60,000 nt of DNA from Membranipora membranacea. Lineage: Eukaryota; Bryozoa; Gymnolaemata; Cheilostomatida; Membraniporidae. Below are positions 48,101 through 60,000 of this stretch, in pieces. The stretch spans positions 25,298,001-25,358,000 of the forward strand of contig OU612068.1 in NCBI GenBank assembly GCA_914767715.1, written 5' to 3'. Position numbers and translations under genes: made by a program. Every line of letters begins with the position of its first letter. Positions within the stretch are counted from its first letter, which is position 1. The notes beneath the pieces are model-generated. The model did not search any database. It had not been told where the DNA came from and saw only the letters and a program-made list of their open reading frames with translations.

Positions 48101-51100
48101 AAAAATCATTTCATGTCAACCACGGTCACTTTGCTGGATTTATTCCTGATGATGCAATTGATCTTCATAAGTCCTCAGAAATGATGAAATAAAGTTCATA
48201 CAACTGCTTAAAAATTAGCTGGGAATTTCCGTTGTTGCTTTATGTGATAAGTTAACTTTAGATTTATTATCATATAATATATCTATCAGATTGTATCTAT
48301 GATATATATGGATATACATGATTATATATAATATATATATCAAATATTATAGATGGACTATGCAACAGTGGATATGGGTAAGATCCTGAATGATCAGTCC
48401 GATGCTGCCACAGAGAGCGAGTCTAAGGTGGAGGTTCTGTTCGAGGTACAGGCTCTACTACACGACAGCCTGACAGTAGGAGAAGTGTACAGGGTCAGCG
48501 TAGGAGCCATGTATGACTCACAGAGCTATGTCACTATCGCTCAGGATGATCTCACATATGAGGACTGGACCGCACAGAGTGTGAGTAGAGTACCCAGTTA
48601 TATATACTTTAATTGGCGACCAATTAGTAATGTTTTCAACTCAGTGCCAGAAAATAAAAATAGAAACAAAAAAAAGACAGAAAGAAAATTGAATAACATT
48701 ACCGTTGTTGATCAAATATTGATGGACAGCAAAAAAGAAGAAGATAGGCTTTGATGATGACAGCCCTCTAGCTGACTTCTCTGGTGGTCATGTATTGATT
48801 CGGATTTAAAAGAGGATTGATGTACTTTCAATTTGAATAATGAATTATTTAGTAGAAAAATGACACCTAATGTCAAAATCTCATTTGATCCTCGAGGTGC
48901 CAGGCACGAAACTGAGATTGCATCTAGCTGTGAGGTTAGATATCTAAAGTCCGTTTCATAACAAACCTTAAAAAGATATAATTCAGCACTTTGCAGAAGG
49001 CCATAAACTTATAAATATGTATAAATGAGTGTATATTCTATGTTTGTGCAACAGGCCAATGTTGTTTTTGAACAAGTTTATCCATGCCATAGCGTCATTA
49101 TTTAATTATTTACTTTCTCTAGAATTCATGACAAAGGTTGATGAGGGGGAGTTAGCCTCTAGGGCTTTTGCGCGATTGAAGTATTTGGTGCAACTATTTA
49201 GTTTTTTTCCGCTGCTCGATGTATAATTCATGATTCTCTGGAAGTCTAAAATATTTTCTGTCCATAAGTTGCCAAACAGGTCACTTGTCTGCGCGTGACT
49301 GTCTCACATATGGACCCGACTAACGAAGGGAATCCATTAATGTTTCGGCACCTTCAATCCCATAAACTTGGCTGTATTACAAACATTACTCGGCACAAGC
49401 CTTGCAATATCCGTATCAATGGCAGCCAGATTGATGGCGTAACACACAAACAAACTCCTAAATCACTGAAAATCTTACTTTGTATTTTTCTCTCTTTTTG
49501 TAGAACCCCGTAGATGCCACTTTCTCGATCACTGGCCCGGACACTCTGAATCTGGGAGTGACTGGTGTCTGGACAATAACAGCAGCAGTTCATGACCTTT
49601 ACAGTGACATCTCATTGGACGTTCTCGCTCCTCTACATCTACCTGATGTGATGAGCATTGATAGAATATCAGTCGAAGAAGTTGGTATGTTGTTTAAACA
49701 CTCTTGACTCACTTAGAACAGTTACAATCGTAATGCTACGTTTGAATATTAATGTTGTTTCATGCATGTTGAAGGCCTGACACATCACTTTTGATTGACC
49801 TTCACCTGATTTTACCGAAAGAAGAACCATTTTCTATTACACAACACAGGGAACAAATTTCGCTCTGAATGACCATATATGGTAATGTCATAGATAATAG
49901 TGGCAATATAATGGTAATTGATCTACAACCATTGTTGGTCTGCTGGTATGGATGTCAGCCAATATTGCTTCCCTTGTCTCTTCAAGCCTATACTCGTCTA
50001 AATTACACCAGCATGACACATTAAATCATGTTCCTAACCCTTGTTTATTTCAGGCGAGAACTATCAGTATTCAGCCGTGTCTTTTGAGAATGGAGGTAAC
50101 TTTACTAGAATGACATTCGAGAATTACGGCAATTACGGACGACTCAACCTCGGAACTATCATCAATAAAGGTACATGTTACTTTCTGTCCTACATCTAGA
50201 CCTTTTCTACTGCAGAAAAGTAAACTAGTGTAACTGAATAGTTTGTGGAATCGCAAACAGGATAAACTGTCTCATGTTGACGTTATTGATTAAGGCTCGG
50301 CATTTCTAACTCCATTAAAAACACAAACTTCAACAGCGTTTTAACCAGATCATTTGAGCCTCGAAAACAAAAGACAGGAAGAGGGAGGCTTCTATACTTA
50401 GAAAGCAGCCATACAATTATTGGATAATTAAGAACTGAGGCTATGATTTTCTCCAGTTCATGGCTGAATAAAACACATCCTTTCTGACGTGGTTTGTCAT
50501 TGATTTTTGCAATTATTTTGATATGGATTTTATTCATTGCGGTATTTGACTATATGAAAATCAATACAGGGATGAAATTTCTAACAGAATACTCTGTTTA
50601 TGTCAGACCATCTCACTGTAATAGACAAACAATGGGCCTAATTGGAGAAGGGCCGCTGTATTGATTTAGAATATTGATAAACTTACAAGTTGGCTCTTGC
50701 TTCTCGGACACACTGCGGGGTCGCTGCCGTTAAGTTTTCAGCCCAAATATAGCTGACATTATTTATATGCTCTTCTTTGCTTTTGTGAAGAATCATGTAC
50801 TACCATCGTTATACAGTTTTTTTCCATTCAGAGTTTCCCCATTACTAATGCGCCATCAAATTCTATTTCTATACTCATGTATGTACTTCATCCTGTTTTA
50901 GGTTACCATGATTCCGATAATGACATTGCTAAGAACACAATCACATTTGAAGTTGCCCTCACTATGTTAAATCATACATACAATGATACAAGCCCCTATA
51001 CTGTGGGCTTCACTATCTGGAAGAAGGACATGGACAGTGTAGAGATCATGTGGTCTGCTCAGCAGAGTGTGCAGGCGGAGGATACCTCACTCCCCGAACT

Positions 51101-54100
51101 GGTGAGTGTGTAATTGAGGGACTGAGGCTTCTTGAATATTATAAAATGACACCTAGAAATTAACTATTATTGAAATGATTTGACAAGATTAATTTTAACA
51201 TGTCGGACTGGCGCCTTTTCTTTCTTGTCTCAGATTAGACATCCGTTCATCTGGTATAGCTGGAAATTAATGCTTATATGGCTCTCTAGCTTTAAAGTCT
51301 CAAATACACAGGACATTTCTTCTCTAACACAAAATAAATTCACATCGCTTACCTGTTTATTTTTTGTTTGTTTATAGACTACATCTCCAGAGTTTAACTG
51401 GAACCCGAGTGCTGACACTGTGGTAGCAGGCGGAAGGTTTGCTGTTCTACTCAACATGTCCATACCAAGAAGCAGCTCAGCCAAATACGTGGTAAGTTTT
51501 AGTTATATACAACTTATTAAGACTGTCAGCCTAATACACCTGTGATAGGCTTCATGGATAGCCTTGTTTTCAAATAATGATGGAGCAGATTTTATTTTTA
51601 AACATTATTGCAACATTATCACATATGAACTTAGTTTTAGCCTAGCTTTGATAATTCATATAACATGTTTTTTATTTTATAGTTTGAGGCTAGTGTTCCA
51701 GTGAATGAGAGTAATGCTATTGTCAACATAGAGGGAGTCAGAATGTCTCGAATTGGATTCAACATGCCACATGTGCAGTACCTCACATTCGCAGAACCAA
51801 CCTCTGAGCAAACTGTAAGTAACATTACTACTATCTGTCAACTCTTTTTTTATAAATTTGCAATAATGAAACGCGAGTATGTGCGGCAAACTTATTAGCC
51901 TGTTAGTGGCAGTAGTAATACTACCTTCTAGGTGAGCAGGTATTACTAACCTATTTGGTTTGAACCTTGAACATTGTCAGTTTTCATGTACAAGGCCCGA
52001 ATATAAAAGTGCAAGTTGATGACATTTCCCACAATGCAACTTTAACCTGAATCCACAGGGAAACCAAGTAAATCATTAGAAATTCCAGAGAGGGTTTTTG
52101 TGGGACACACATCAACAGGCTCATTGTCTTCAAATTTTCCAGGAAACCTGCATTTTCTTTCTGTCACATTTATTTGTTTCTGTATTTGATAGGATGGATC
52201 AAACACAGACTTCATCTCATGGGATATTGGTGCAATCACAAACACTGGACAACGAACAACATCAGACGCCAGTATTGTACAGGTGAACACAACTACCAAG
52301 CACAACTAACTGTGATTCTTGAAATTTATTGTGTGACATAACAGAACATCATATCTGGAGATATTTTATGCCTTAACTGTAACCCAATGTTATGAAAATA
52401 GACTTGACGCGGCTAAAATCTTGAATATTCTTGTCAATCAGGTGAAAGCAATGTTCATATGTGTATCAATATTGCTAATATGGCGTGAATTTAAATTTCT
52501 CTTACAGTTTGAGCTTCAGTTAGCCCTGACAAGTAATGTAGCCTCCTACTATAGTGATGGAGATAGTATACCTATAAGCCTAGGTATGAAACATGCTGAT
52601 GACTATTACTGGGTGGGACAGACCTCTGTCACCCTCAGCAACAGTGAAATCGAGTACACAGGAACTCAGGTAATTACTATCCCAATATTTCAAGCATTGC
52701 CCTGGAGATAATAAAAAAGCGCTCAATAAAGCTTACTAATATCTATTTTTAGGCCCATAATATTTTATAACTTTGAATTAAGAGGAAGATGTCTTAATTT
52801 TTTTTTATTTTGTCCTACACAGGCTTTTCATGGAAAGTTAAGTCTCAACAAAGGCTTAATAACACGTATATCTATAAGAAATAGCATATATATAACATGA
52901 TCTTTGTTATCTATGTTAATATGTGTGAGGTCAACAAGTTATTTTTAATTTGATTTAATTATAAACTTTTAGAAAACCTCAATAAATAAATAAATGATTT
53001 TTTTTAATGTTTTAGGTGCCTGAGTTCTCATTCACTAATGTGATGGGAGCTGATGCTAAGATCTACCCAGGCTCTGCTGCTGTGTTTGATCTGGACATCA
53101 TCGTCCCTGCTGGAGTAGACTATGCCCCAATGGAGGTATGTGTAACTACCTAAGATATTAAAAGCGTACAGCAACTGTGTATGCATCAATCCAAAGCTTT
53201 GGCCACGAGCACAACCCACACTGTTGAATATTTTTTTCTATGAAAAAAAAATACAGTAGACTTCGTCATAAGGCCTTCAATGATGATTTTCTGGTAGTTT
53301 ACCAATGTTTTTGCATAAGAATGGAATAAACTGCTGGTGTTCAGCATATGTGGAAATCCAGATTCATCTAAATACATATTAATATTTGTCATCCATCGTT
53401 TTTGTGATTTAAATATTTGTGTTGTTTTATTTTACAGATGGAGATATCTACAGCAGTTAACTTGACTGATGGTAGAAGTAAGTTGAGGATAGTAAGTATG
53501 GAGCTGGCCCATGTCGGCTCAGCCCTCGTCCTCGACGGAGAGTCGGGCTTTAATCTCTTCTCTACTGGAGTAGACAACACAAGTAAGTCTTCAGGATATT
53601 GTTATAGGGGTTTTAGGGGGTTATTGGGGGTTATTGGGCGTGTTGTGATGCGGTACCCAACAATAGATTTCACACACAACATAAATATATGAATATAAAT
53701 AGATTATACCTGACTTTCCTGGGTTTTTCAGGGTTAAATTGCATTATGGGAATGCTGTTACTACCGTCATTGGAGTGCAATGAGTAAAACAAACATCAAC
53801 AACAACTCAATGAAACTGTAAACATCATTCAGATATCCCTGAGAGCTTTCCAATGATATGCAGAATGTAGACATTTGCTGATCCCATATCCCCACCCTAA
53901 ACACAACTTAAAGTGCCTTTCCATTTATTACAGCTGACAGTAATCAGAATCCTATCCATACCTCTGGTAACCTCACCATCGCTCGCGTTACCAGTCTGAG
54001 AGATGAGAACTTTGGTAGGTACTCCTGGGAGGACAGCACTATCAGGATTAGGACTATCGTAGTTGCTAGGACTGATGACCATGCTTCTCTTATGGACGAG

Positions 54101-57100
54101 GGTACTTACTGGACTGAGGTAAAGTGATACATTCCTAACATGTTTGGATTTTGTTTTCTGCAGAGTACAGCTCTGCATCTGCTTGCCTTCCATCTCATTA
54201 AACTCCCCGATGTCTTCAATTGTAGATTTAGAAACTCAATCATCGGTGAAAAGTATGCTGAGCTGAAACCATGAAATGTATTTTTAGCTCAAACATTTCA
54301 ACTTTCTTGCAACTAGTTGAATTCACTAAAACAAATCAACACATTGGTGTCTCCTTCTTCCTCCTTTCGTAAACTGTTGTTCATGTTTTGTTTATTCTGA
54401 TATTGTAGACTACCGTTAGTTTTGATGAGATGTACATCTATGCTGCCCGAGCTGGTATTGTATATAACTCTACTATTGATGATACCTATACCGTCGTCTC
54501 TGGCGAGGTAAGTACCACTGCATCTTAAATTCACTGCATTATTCGCCTATTTTTGAAAATTGCCTTAGAGAACGGATTTAAATCTGACAAGTCTATCTTC
54601 TCGTCGAAGAGGTAGGCTTGTGGGGAGAGTTTTTGCAAAATAAGCATGCTGGCCGACTGTCCTTGTAGAGTGAGGCATTTTGAGCCATTTTATACAATTT
54701 TTTAATTGACATTTGCAACACTTGTGATATATCAATATATATATATATATATATATACAATATATATACAATATATATACTATCCTATTATAGATTGCAC
54801 CATGGCAGCCATACAAGTATGTGACACAGATGAGCACTGATGCCGCTGTGGTCCCCCTGGGTGGTCCAGCTGTCTACAATGTTACTATCGGAATACCTTA
54901 CAGAACTGTCACAGATATCGATGTGGAGATTAAGAGCTCTAATGATGCCATCCAGGTATGTCTGTATGCAGCAATTTTGAGGCTTTCACTGTGAAACTGC
55001 TCCTCATTCAACCCATGCATTGTGCAAAATAAATCATCCAACATTGATAATTGAAAAATAAAAAACTTGTGTGATTACTATCAAATTAGGAGGGATTTTT
55101 AAGCTTAAATAAGCAGGATATCCTCACCCAAATTGAATTAGGAAGGCTAGAGGGGTGGTGTTATCCACAGATTAACTCAGACCACCTCAATAATTATGAC
55201 ATGACGCAGCAGGTGACATGAACAGTGCCTGACGGCTTAAGTTCAAATTCCTCTGCTGTCTATCAGCAATAACAGTTTTCTCCAAAACTGCTCTCCTTCC
55301 ACCTCCGATACTGAACAAAATATTGCCCAGTTGTTGCAGCCTGATAATATATTCCTATGTACAGTCCTTGTGTTAATGAGGATTCTTGCAAGCAAGGAGT
55401 TAAAGTTTTAAATTTGTCGAAATTAACATTAACATTTTTTTCTCAAACCTTCAGATATGTAGAGTTCGATTCCTGAACAGCGGATCAGCCATAGTTGATT
55501 ATGATGGAGCTTCATATGAAGGTGACAGAAGGAACAGAACAGATCTTGACAGTGGAAATTATGACATCGCTGAAAACTACAAGCCAGCTGTCACAAGCTT
55601 CAGTAAGCTTATTCATTAGTCCTGATTCAATGACAGAAATACTCTCGATATTTTTTATCAGTTGCCTACCTACCAAACATGAGTATGAAATAACCAATAA
55701 CTTAATACCAAAAATAACGATCTGAGATTAAACTTGCGCTATAAATTGCTAGAACTATTTCTCTGCCTTCTGACAGAGACAGCTACTTGCTTTTGTATAT
55801 GAGCAGCCAGTCGATCTGAAAACTTATAATAATCAAATACGGGCAGGTGTGTCTTGAATATAAAGCCAGAACAGAAAGGCTGGTCTAACTTTATAATGAT
55901 CGTTGTTATAAAGTTGTCTATCCTTTGCTTCCAGGTTATGATTACTATGTTGGTGATGTTAGAGACAGTAACCTTTACTATGAACTGGTTGTGATGCCTA
56001 ACCATGATGCATCAGTAGGTACTAACTATACCTTTGACACCAAGATTGATCTGATCTACGGAACTCATACCGAATCATTCACACCTGAGCTAGCTGTCAT
56101 GGATGTTGAGGCTGCAGTGGTAAGTAGTAGTATTTTTACGCAATGTAATAATGTTTGTTTTTTGTATTCGATACAATGAAATCTGAACACATGAAGACAA
56201 TTTGGGACAAATTTTCTCTCAAAAAAAGATATACCTCATTGCTAGAAAAGCTTGTATCCATATTTTATGCTGAAAAATTCTTGAACATTACTTTTAAGTC
56301 ATGCATCTTCGCTGTCATTTTCAATAAATCATAATATTATCTCATCCATTTTCACAATTTTTAGACAACTCTTCCTGAAGTTTATATTGATCAGCATTCC
56401 AACCTGTCAGACACCATCAACATAGGAGGCTCAGAACTGTTCTATGTGGATATATACGTGGCTCCTCAGACTCACCACAGAATGTCTGTCAACATCTACG
56501 CCCCGTGGAATAGTACATACTATGGTAAGATCTCATGCTACCAACTTGTATTGATAGATAGCAATGGAAAATGTACTGATACTGCCTTTGTTTACATCTA
56601 TATAGTATATATATATATATAGTATATATATATAATATATATATATAGTATATTGTATATATATATAGTATATATATATAGTATATAGTATATATATAAA
56701 GTATATAGTATATATATATATATATATATATAGTATATTGAAATGCATTTTCCCAAAGCAAGTTTTGAGGTGTTTGTTTGACCATGACTCTGTCATAATA
56801 TTTGTCTCAAATCACAGGTGATTACGAGATATTGGAGGCTGTAGTTACCTCAGCTGGAGAGAATCTTGGATGTTTTGAGATCAGGCGGATCACATACAAC
56901 AAAACCAGGTCCAGAGATAACGCCTCCGGCAGAGACAACGTGATCAATATAGATCTGGGATACGTACCTAACCTGGCTCCTATCGACACCGAAACAGAAA
57001 TCGAGGCAAACAAGGTAAATTTGAGTTAATTTAAACCAATTTAAAAGTGAATGATTTTTACATGCAGCTGCTCAGGATTGTTTGTACATATGTCTGCAGT

Positions 57101-59981
57101 GCGGAAAAAGAGGTATTAATTGTTCAATAAACCTCATATATTATTAACACTACCAAATTTCTGATTTGACAGATAAGAATTCTGGCTCATATCGCCATAC
57201 CAATGAACAGCACATTGTCAGCAGGTGACGAGATTCCAGTCGCTGCCACCATCGACATGTCAGGGGAGCATCTGTGGGTCGGCTACATCAATACTCAAGT
57301 GGTCGCTGAAGCCGCCACTGACAATGAAAATGTGAGTCGAGCAGAACAGTGTAGCCAGTACAATTATATATATATATATATATACATTATAAATATAAAT
57401 ATGATACAAATAAAGTGTATCAAATTGATTTGCTTATGAAACTTATGGCAACATATATTTTTATTTATTTATTTCATTTATATCAGTGTGAAAATATAAT
57501 TACTATTTATGTTTATGGGCAACACAAATAAATGTAGGTTTAAATTTTATGTATCTTCTATTTTAGATTACCGTTGAACCAACTCTTGTATTGGAAGCTT
57601 TAGGAGACACTATTTATGATATTGGAGAGGTCCAACAATACACTGGATACCTGATTGTGCCCCCTGGCCTATCCTACAGCCAACTAAATGTAAGTCATAC
57701 CACCACTCTACCAATATGGACATCAATTAATGATAAACAACATAAACATATATATGATCTGTGATACATGTATGTTACAAAAACGTTTTAGAAATTGTCG
57801 AACAGTAACTGTCTCCTTTTTAAATGATAAATAACAAATCCTGATTATTGATGTAGATTGAGATATTTGGGGGACGTGATGGGGATGAATCGAGGATGAA
57901 GATCTATGATTTGGCGTTTACATCAGCTGGAGATAACCTCAAAGAGGCAGGAAACGACTGGGAGATAACTAGTGACTATAACATATTCGGTATCGAGGAC
58001 AGAAACACTTTGTCCTTTGGTTTTGTCAGAAACACAGGTATGTCCAGACCCAGACTCGCGATTACCGACACAGGGCCCTTTCAAATAAGAATTATTTAAG
58101 AAATCTGTATGATAAAGTCACGAATGCATACAATATGTATTATATTATATATTATATACTACCACATCACATCACATGATATATATTTTTGTTTATAGAA
58201 AAATATGAATATGTATGCTAAAATATGCACTACATCTTGGCGAATTTAGCTTGCCATCAGGTTATTTGTTCCCACTTTTTTATCTACATTCTCAATCCTT
58301 TCAGACATTATCAGACTGAATACATTCGGAGAGGTCGAACCTAAGCCTGACGATGATATAATCAGGTTCAGCTTCACCGCCCGGCTCTACGACACCCAGC
58401 CCATGGATAACGACAGGAATTTTAACATCTCAGCCTACCTAACATACAGCACGCCACAAGTGACAGTCGATGCTATCGGTAACACTACTGTCACAGTTGT
58501 TTCTCCAGATACTGACAACGCAGACTTTGACTGGGACGTACAGATCATCTACATGCCTGATGACGTGTACCAAGAGTAAGTTATTAGACCTGACACAGAG
58601 TGTTCTTCTTCTACTTAATGCACACAGGCTTGCATCAAATGCTCAAATCAGAAATAGTAGGGTTACTTGAGTACGATATAATTCAGAAAGGGAGGACACC
58701 TCGCATGTCATGCATAACATTATGTTAGTTTTTTCAGTCGGTGATTACAAAATTATGTTTTTCATATATATATAAATACTCTACCATATTTATTATCTTT
58801 ATAGCTCTGAGATGACATTCAGATTGGAAATATCTATTACTGATGCTGCAAAGAGATTCCCAAGTGACGTCGTTGTTCACTACAGAGTTCCATACTTTAA
58901 CAATCTTGAGACAATCTACAATAACAGCGCAATCGCTAGCGAGTACTCGGACCTCACTGACGAATACACAGAGGATAGTTCTGTTGGTCAATATGGCCTT
59001 GACTTTAGTGTAAGTTGTCCACATTTCCTCAGCTTTAGCTTTGCGAAGACGTACCTAAATAACATTCCGATGCTGCATAAACTGTTCAACCTTGTCAGAG
59101 AAAAACCGTCAATAGTTTTGTCACTTCTGATAATCTAGTGAAAATTGCATTATGGGATACTTTTTGCTTTGAAAACAAAGGCTGTTTTCAAATATTGTCA
59201 AAAAACAAGTATACATTTTCTCTTTCTGCATACCTACCAACTGGTGTGTTGTGATAATTTAATTAGGTTATGGCGTGACAACTCCAGATTTACATGTGCA
59301 CAATTTGATTTCAGTATGCTAAGATGAGATATGATTACAAGTACTACCTGGAGTTTAATGTAACCGTTGATCCCGGTATGGTACTGGAGCCGGGGCTTGG
59401 TAATAAGCATATAGTGATACCCATCGATGTAAGCTACAAGAGGGAGAATAGATCTCAGGCCGGTACTTATGATGAATACTACCTGACCATGAAAACTCTG
59501 GCCTTCGAGATGGATATCCCAGGTAAATACTTCCAACACAAATATTAAGTTAAATAAAGCAACACTCTTTTTCCTTTTTCTTTGTCCTTCATACAAGCCG
59601 AATTGCTATTGGATAACTAGTCTGAGCATTGAGATATTTTTCTTCATAACATTAAATTACTTGGAACTAACCAGCCAATATTCGCTTCATAAAGCACATG
59701 CAAAACTTTGACTTATACTGTTATAGCTAACCGACACATGTTACTCTAGGCCTGTTTAGAGATACTCCAATAAATCTACCTCCTCTTCTAACAATCCACG
59801 TCTGATTTTCTTAGAGAATATTGAGCCTCTTGGAATGGAGGACGGCACAATCAAGGATTGTCAGATCACTGCATCTTCTGATGATGGTACATCGACAGCT
59901 GCCGATGTTCGTCCTAACGCTGATGGCTGGGTATCAGCTCTCGATCGAGGTCCTCCACTCTATCAGAATGAATACGTGCAG
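45190..59981 (+). CDS. Second large secreted multi-repeat protein, tandem paralogue, partial at the 3' end
   Basis: Thirty exons, 1599 codons in frame; the gene continues past the window. Exons: 45190-45244, 45478-45572, 46107-46300, 46738-46966, 47322-47465, 47687-47827, 48353-48580, 49504-49684, 50054-50170, 50902-51101, 51378-51491, 51683-51814, 52193-52282, 52508-52669, 53016-53135, 53438-53582, 53934-54118, 54409-54507, 54794-54955, 55455-55602, 55935-56119, 56365-56524, 56818-57014, 57173-57331, 57567-57689, 57857-58037, 58305-58575, 58805-59009, 59315-59522, 59815-59981. It begins with a signal peptide (MTGVRVLLLACVALILTQ). A longer prosegment than its paralogue follows, lysine-rich near its end and closing with an RRKR furin-type site (residues 186-189). 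Then come the same beta-rich repeats and the start of an F5/8C domain. Thirteen of exons 5-30 have exactly the paralogue's length and nearly all phases agree, so the two arose by tandem duplication. The prosegment has diverged most. Family and function are unrecognised. Confidence 0.85.
46949..46960 (+). other. Furin-type cleavage site, second large protein
   Basis: R-R-K-R followed by S-H closes exon 4, as R-V-K-R-S-H does in the paralogue. The preceding prosegment differs strongly, so conservation of this site suggests that cleavage matters. Confidence 0.75.
47213..47257 (+). other. Duplicated fragment of exon 5 with acceptor and in-frame stop
   Basis: The first 34 bases repeat the start of exon 5 (47322) with two changes, preceded by the same TTTATAG acceptor end. 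Joined to exon 4 in phase 0 it reads LGAGIPDEFEFLSI and then TGA. It may be an alternative terminal exon, a decoy, or a relict; which one cannot be told from sequence. Confidence 0.6.
47654..47679. repeat. 26-bp perfect palindrome just upstream of the exon 6 acceptor
   Basis: TAAAAGATAGTTT is followed directly by its reverse complement and ends 7 nt before the acceptor AG ends (47686). It occupies the position of the polypyrimidine tract of the intron between exons 5 and 6. Confidence 0.75.
52954..52995. repeat. 42-bp dispersed repeat, copy 2 (intron 14 of the second large gene)
   Basis: It is identical over 42 bp to 37513-37554, in a non-equivalent intron. It ends 20 bp before the next acceptor AG, so its A-rich tail stands beside the polypyrimidine tract. 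Confidence 0.7.
54735..54781. repeat. AT microsatellite before exon 19 of the second large gene
   Basis: Alternating TA runs with ACAATATA interruptions stand directly upstream of the TATAG acceptor of exon 19 (54794). Confidence 0.8.
56601..56733. repeat. Long TATATATAG microsatellite
   Basis: About 130 bp of TATATA tracts broken by TAGTA steps, in the intron between exons 22 and 23 of the second large gene. Open frames across it on the minus strand are pure repeat. Confidence 0.9.
57364..57385. repeat. Short AT microsatellite
   Basis: An alternating AT run of about 20 bp just after exon 24 of the second large gene. Confidence 0.8.
59815..59981 (+). other. F5/8 type C domain, first exon, second large protein
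   Basis: The exon encodes LGMEDGTIKDCQITASSDDG, then DGWVSALDRGPP and YQNEYVQ, the opening of a discoidin domain in the same exon size (167 nt) as the paralogue. The usual first cysteine of the domain is absent: the paralogue has V-C-T-D where this protein has E-N-I-E. The other exons lie beyond the window. Confidence 0.85.
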
Positions 59982-60000
59982 GTAACTATCATACTGTTTT

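Noticed and set aside
48581-48754. Extension of exon 7 of the second large gene through the following intron
   Set aside because: A GTGAGT donor at 48581 and resumption of paralogous sequence at 49504 show that the extra frame is intronic.
56489-56796. Minus-strand open frames across the TATATAG tract
   Set aside because: They encode Tyr/Ile repeats from the microsatellite only.

Overview
The window is nuclear DNA from an invertebrate animal. It is AT-rich, genes are split by many short GT-AG introns (mostly 0.2-1 kb), and exon phases join cleanly. A neuregulin-type growth factor (netrin-like module, Ig, EGF, transmembrane segment) and an SRSF3-like splicing factor mark it as a bilaterian. 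A lophotrochozoan such as a marine mollusc or annelid is my best guess, but the sequence does not fix the phylum.

Layout. (1) 1902-12159, minus strand: a neuregulin-like membrane growth factor precursor in eight recognisable exons; its C-terminal end was not found. (2) 12160-12537: a short divergent promoter region. (3) 12538-18714, plus strand: an SR splicing factor of 228 residues in eight coding exons. (4) 18715-20921: spacer with a foldback element. (5) 20922-22498, plus strand: a 78-residue secreted acidic protein in four exons, with a 414-bp non-autonomous hAT element in intron 2. The element carries a tRNA-like module and three perfect hairpins. (6) 23556-42984, plus strand: a 37-exon gene for a secreted 1851-residue protein. 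It has a signal peptide, a basic prosegment ending in a furin site, seven or eight cysteine-poor beta-rich repeats, an F5/8 type C (discoidin) domain, and a tail with one Asp-box. (7) 45190-59981, plus strand: a tandem paralogue of gene 6 with the same plan. Thirty exons (1599 codons) are present and the gene runs off the right edge inside its F5/8C domain.

The main discovery candidate is the cluster in 20.9-60 kb. The three genes share their 5' exon phases (1, 0, 2). The small protein matches the acidic prosegment of the first large protein, so it looks like a stand-alone prosegment paralogue. In the second large gene, a duplicated fragment of exon 5 carries a splice acceptor and then an in-frame stop, which could produce a comparable truncated prosegment form. 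I know of no named family with this architecture. The repeats recall DUF11-like extracellular beta-sandwiches only in general pattern, so function is open; an extracellular matrix, mucus, adhesive or cuticle role is inference.

Other structure includes a G-rich 23-bp minisatellite (about 19 copies) in the last intron of the first large gene, several perfect palindromes near splice sites, a (GT)8 tract that forms a splice donor, a copy of an exon-30/intron-30 junction inside intron 26, and a 42-bp sequence shared by non-equivalent introns of the two paralogues. All gene models come from reading splice signals and frame by eye, without transcripts.
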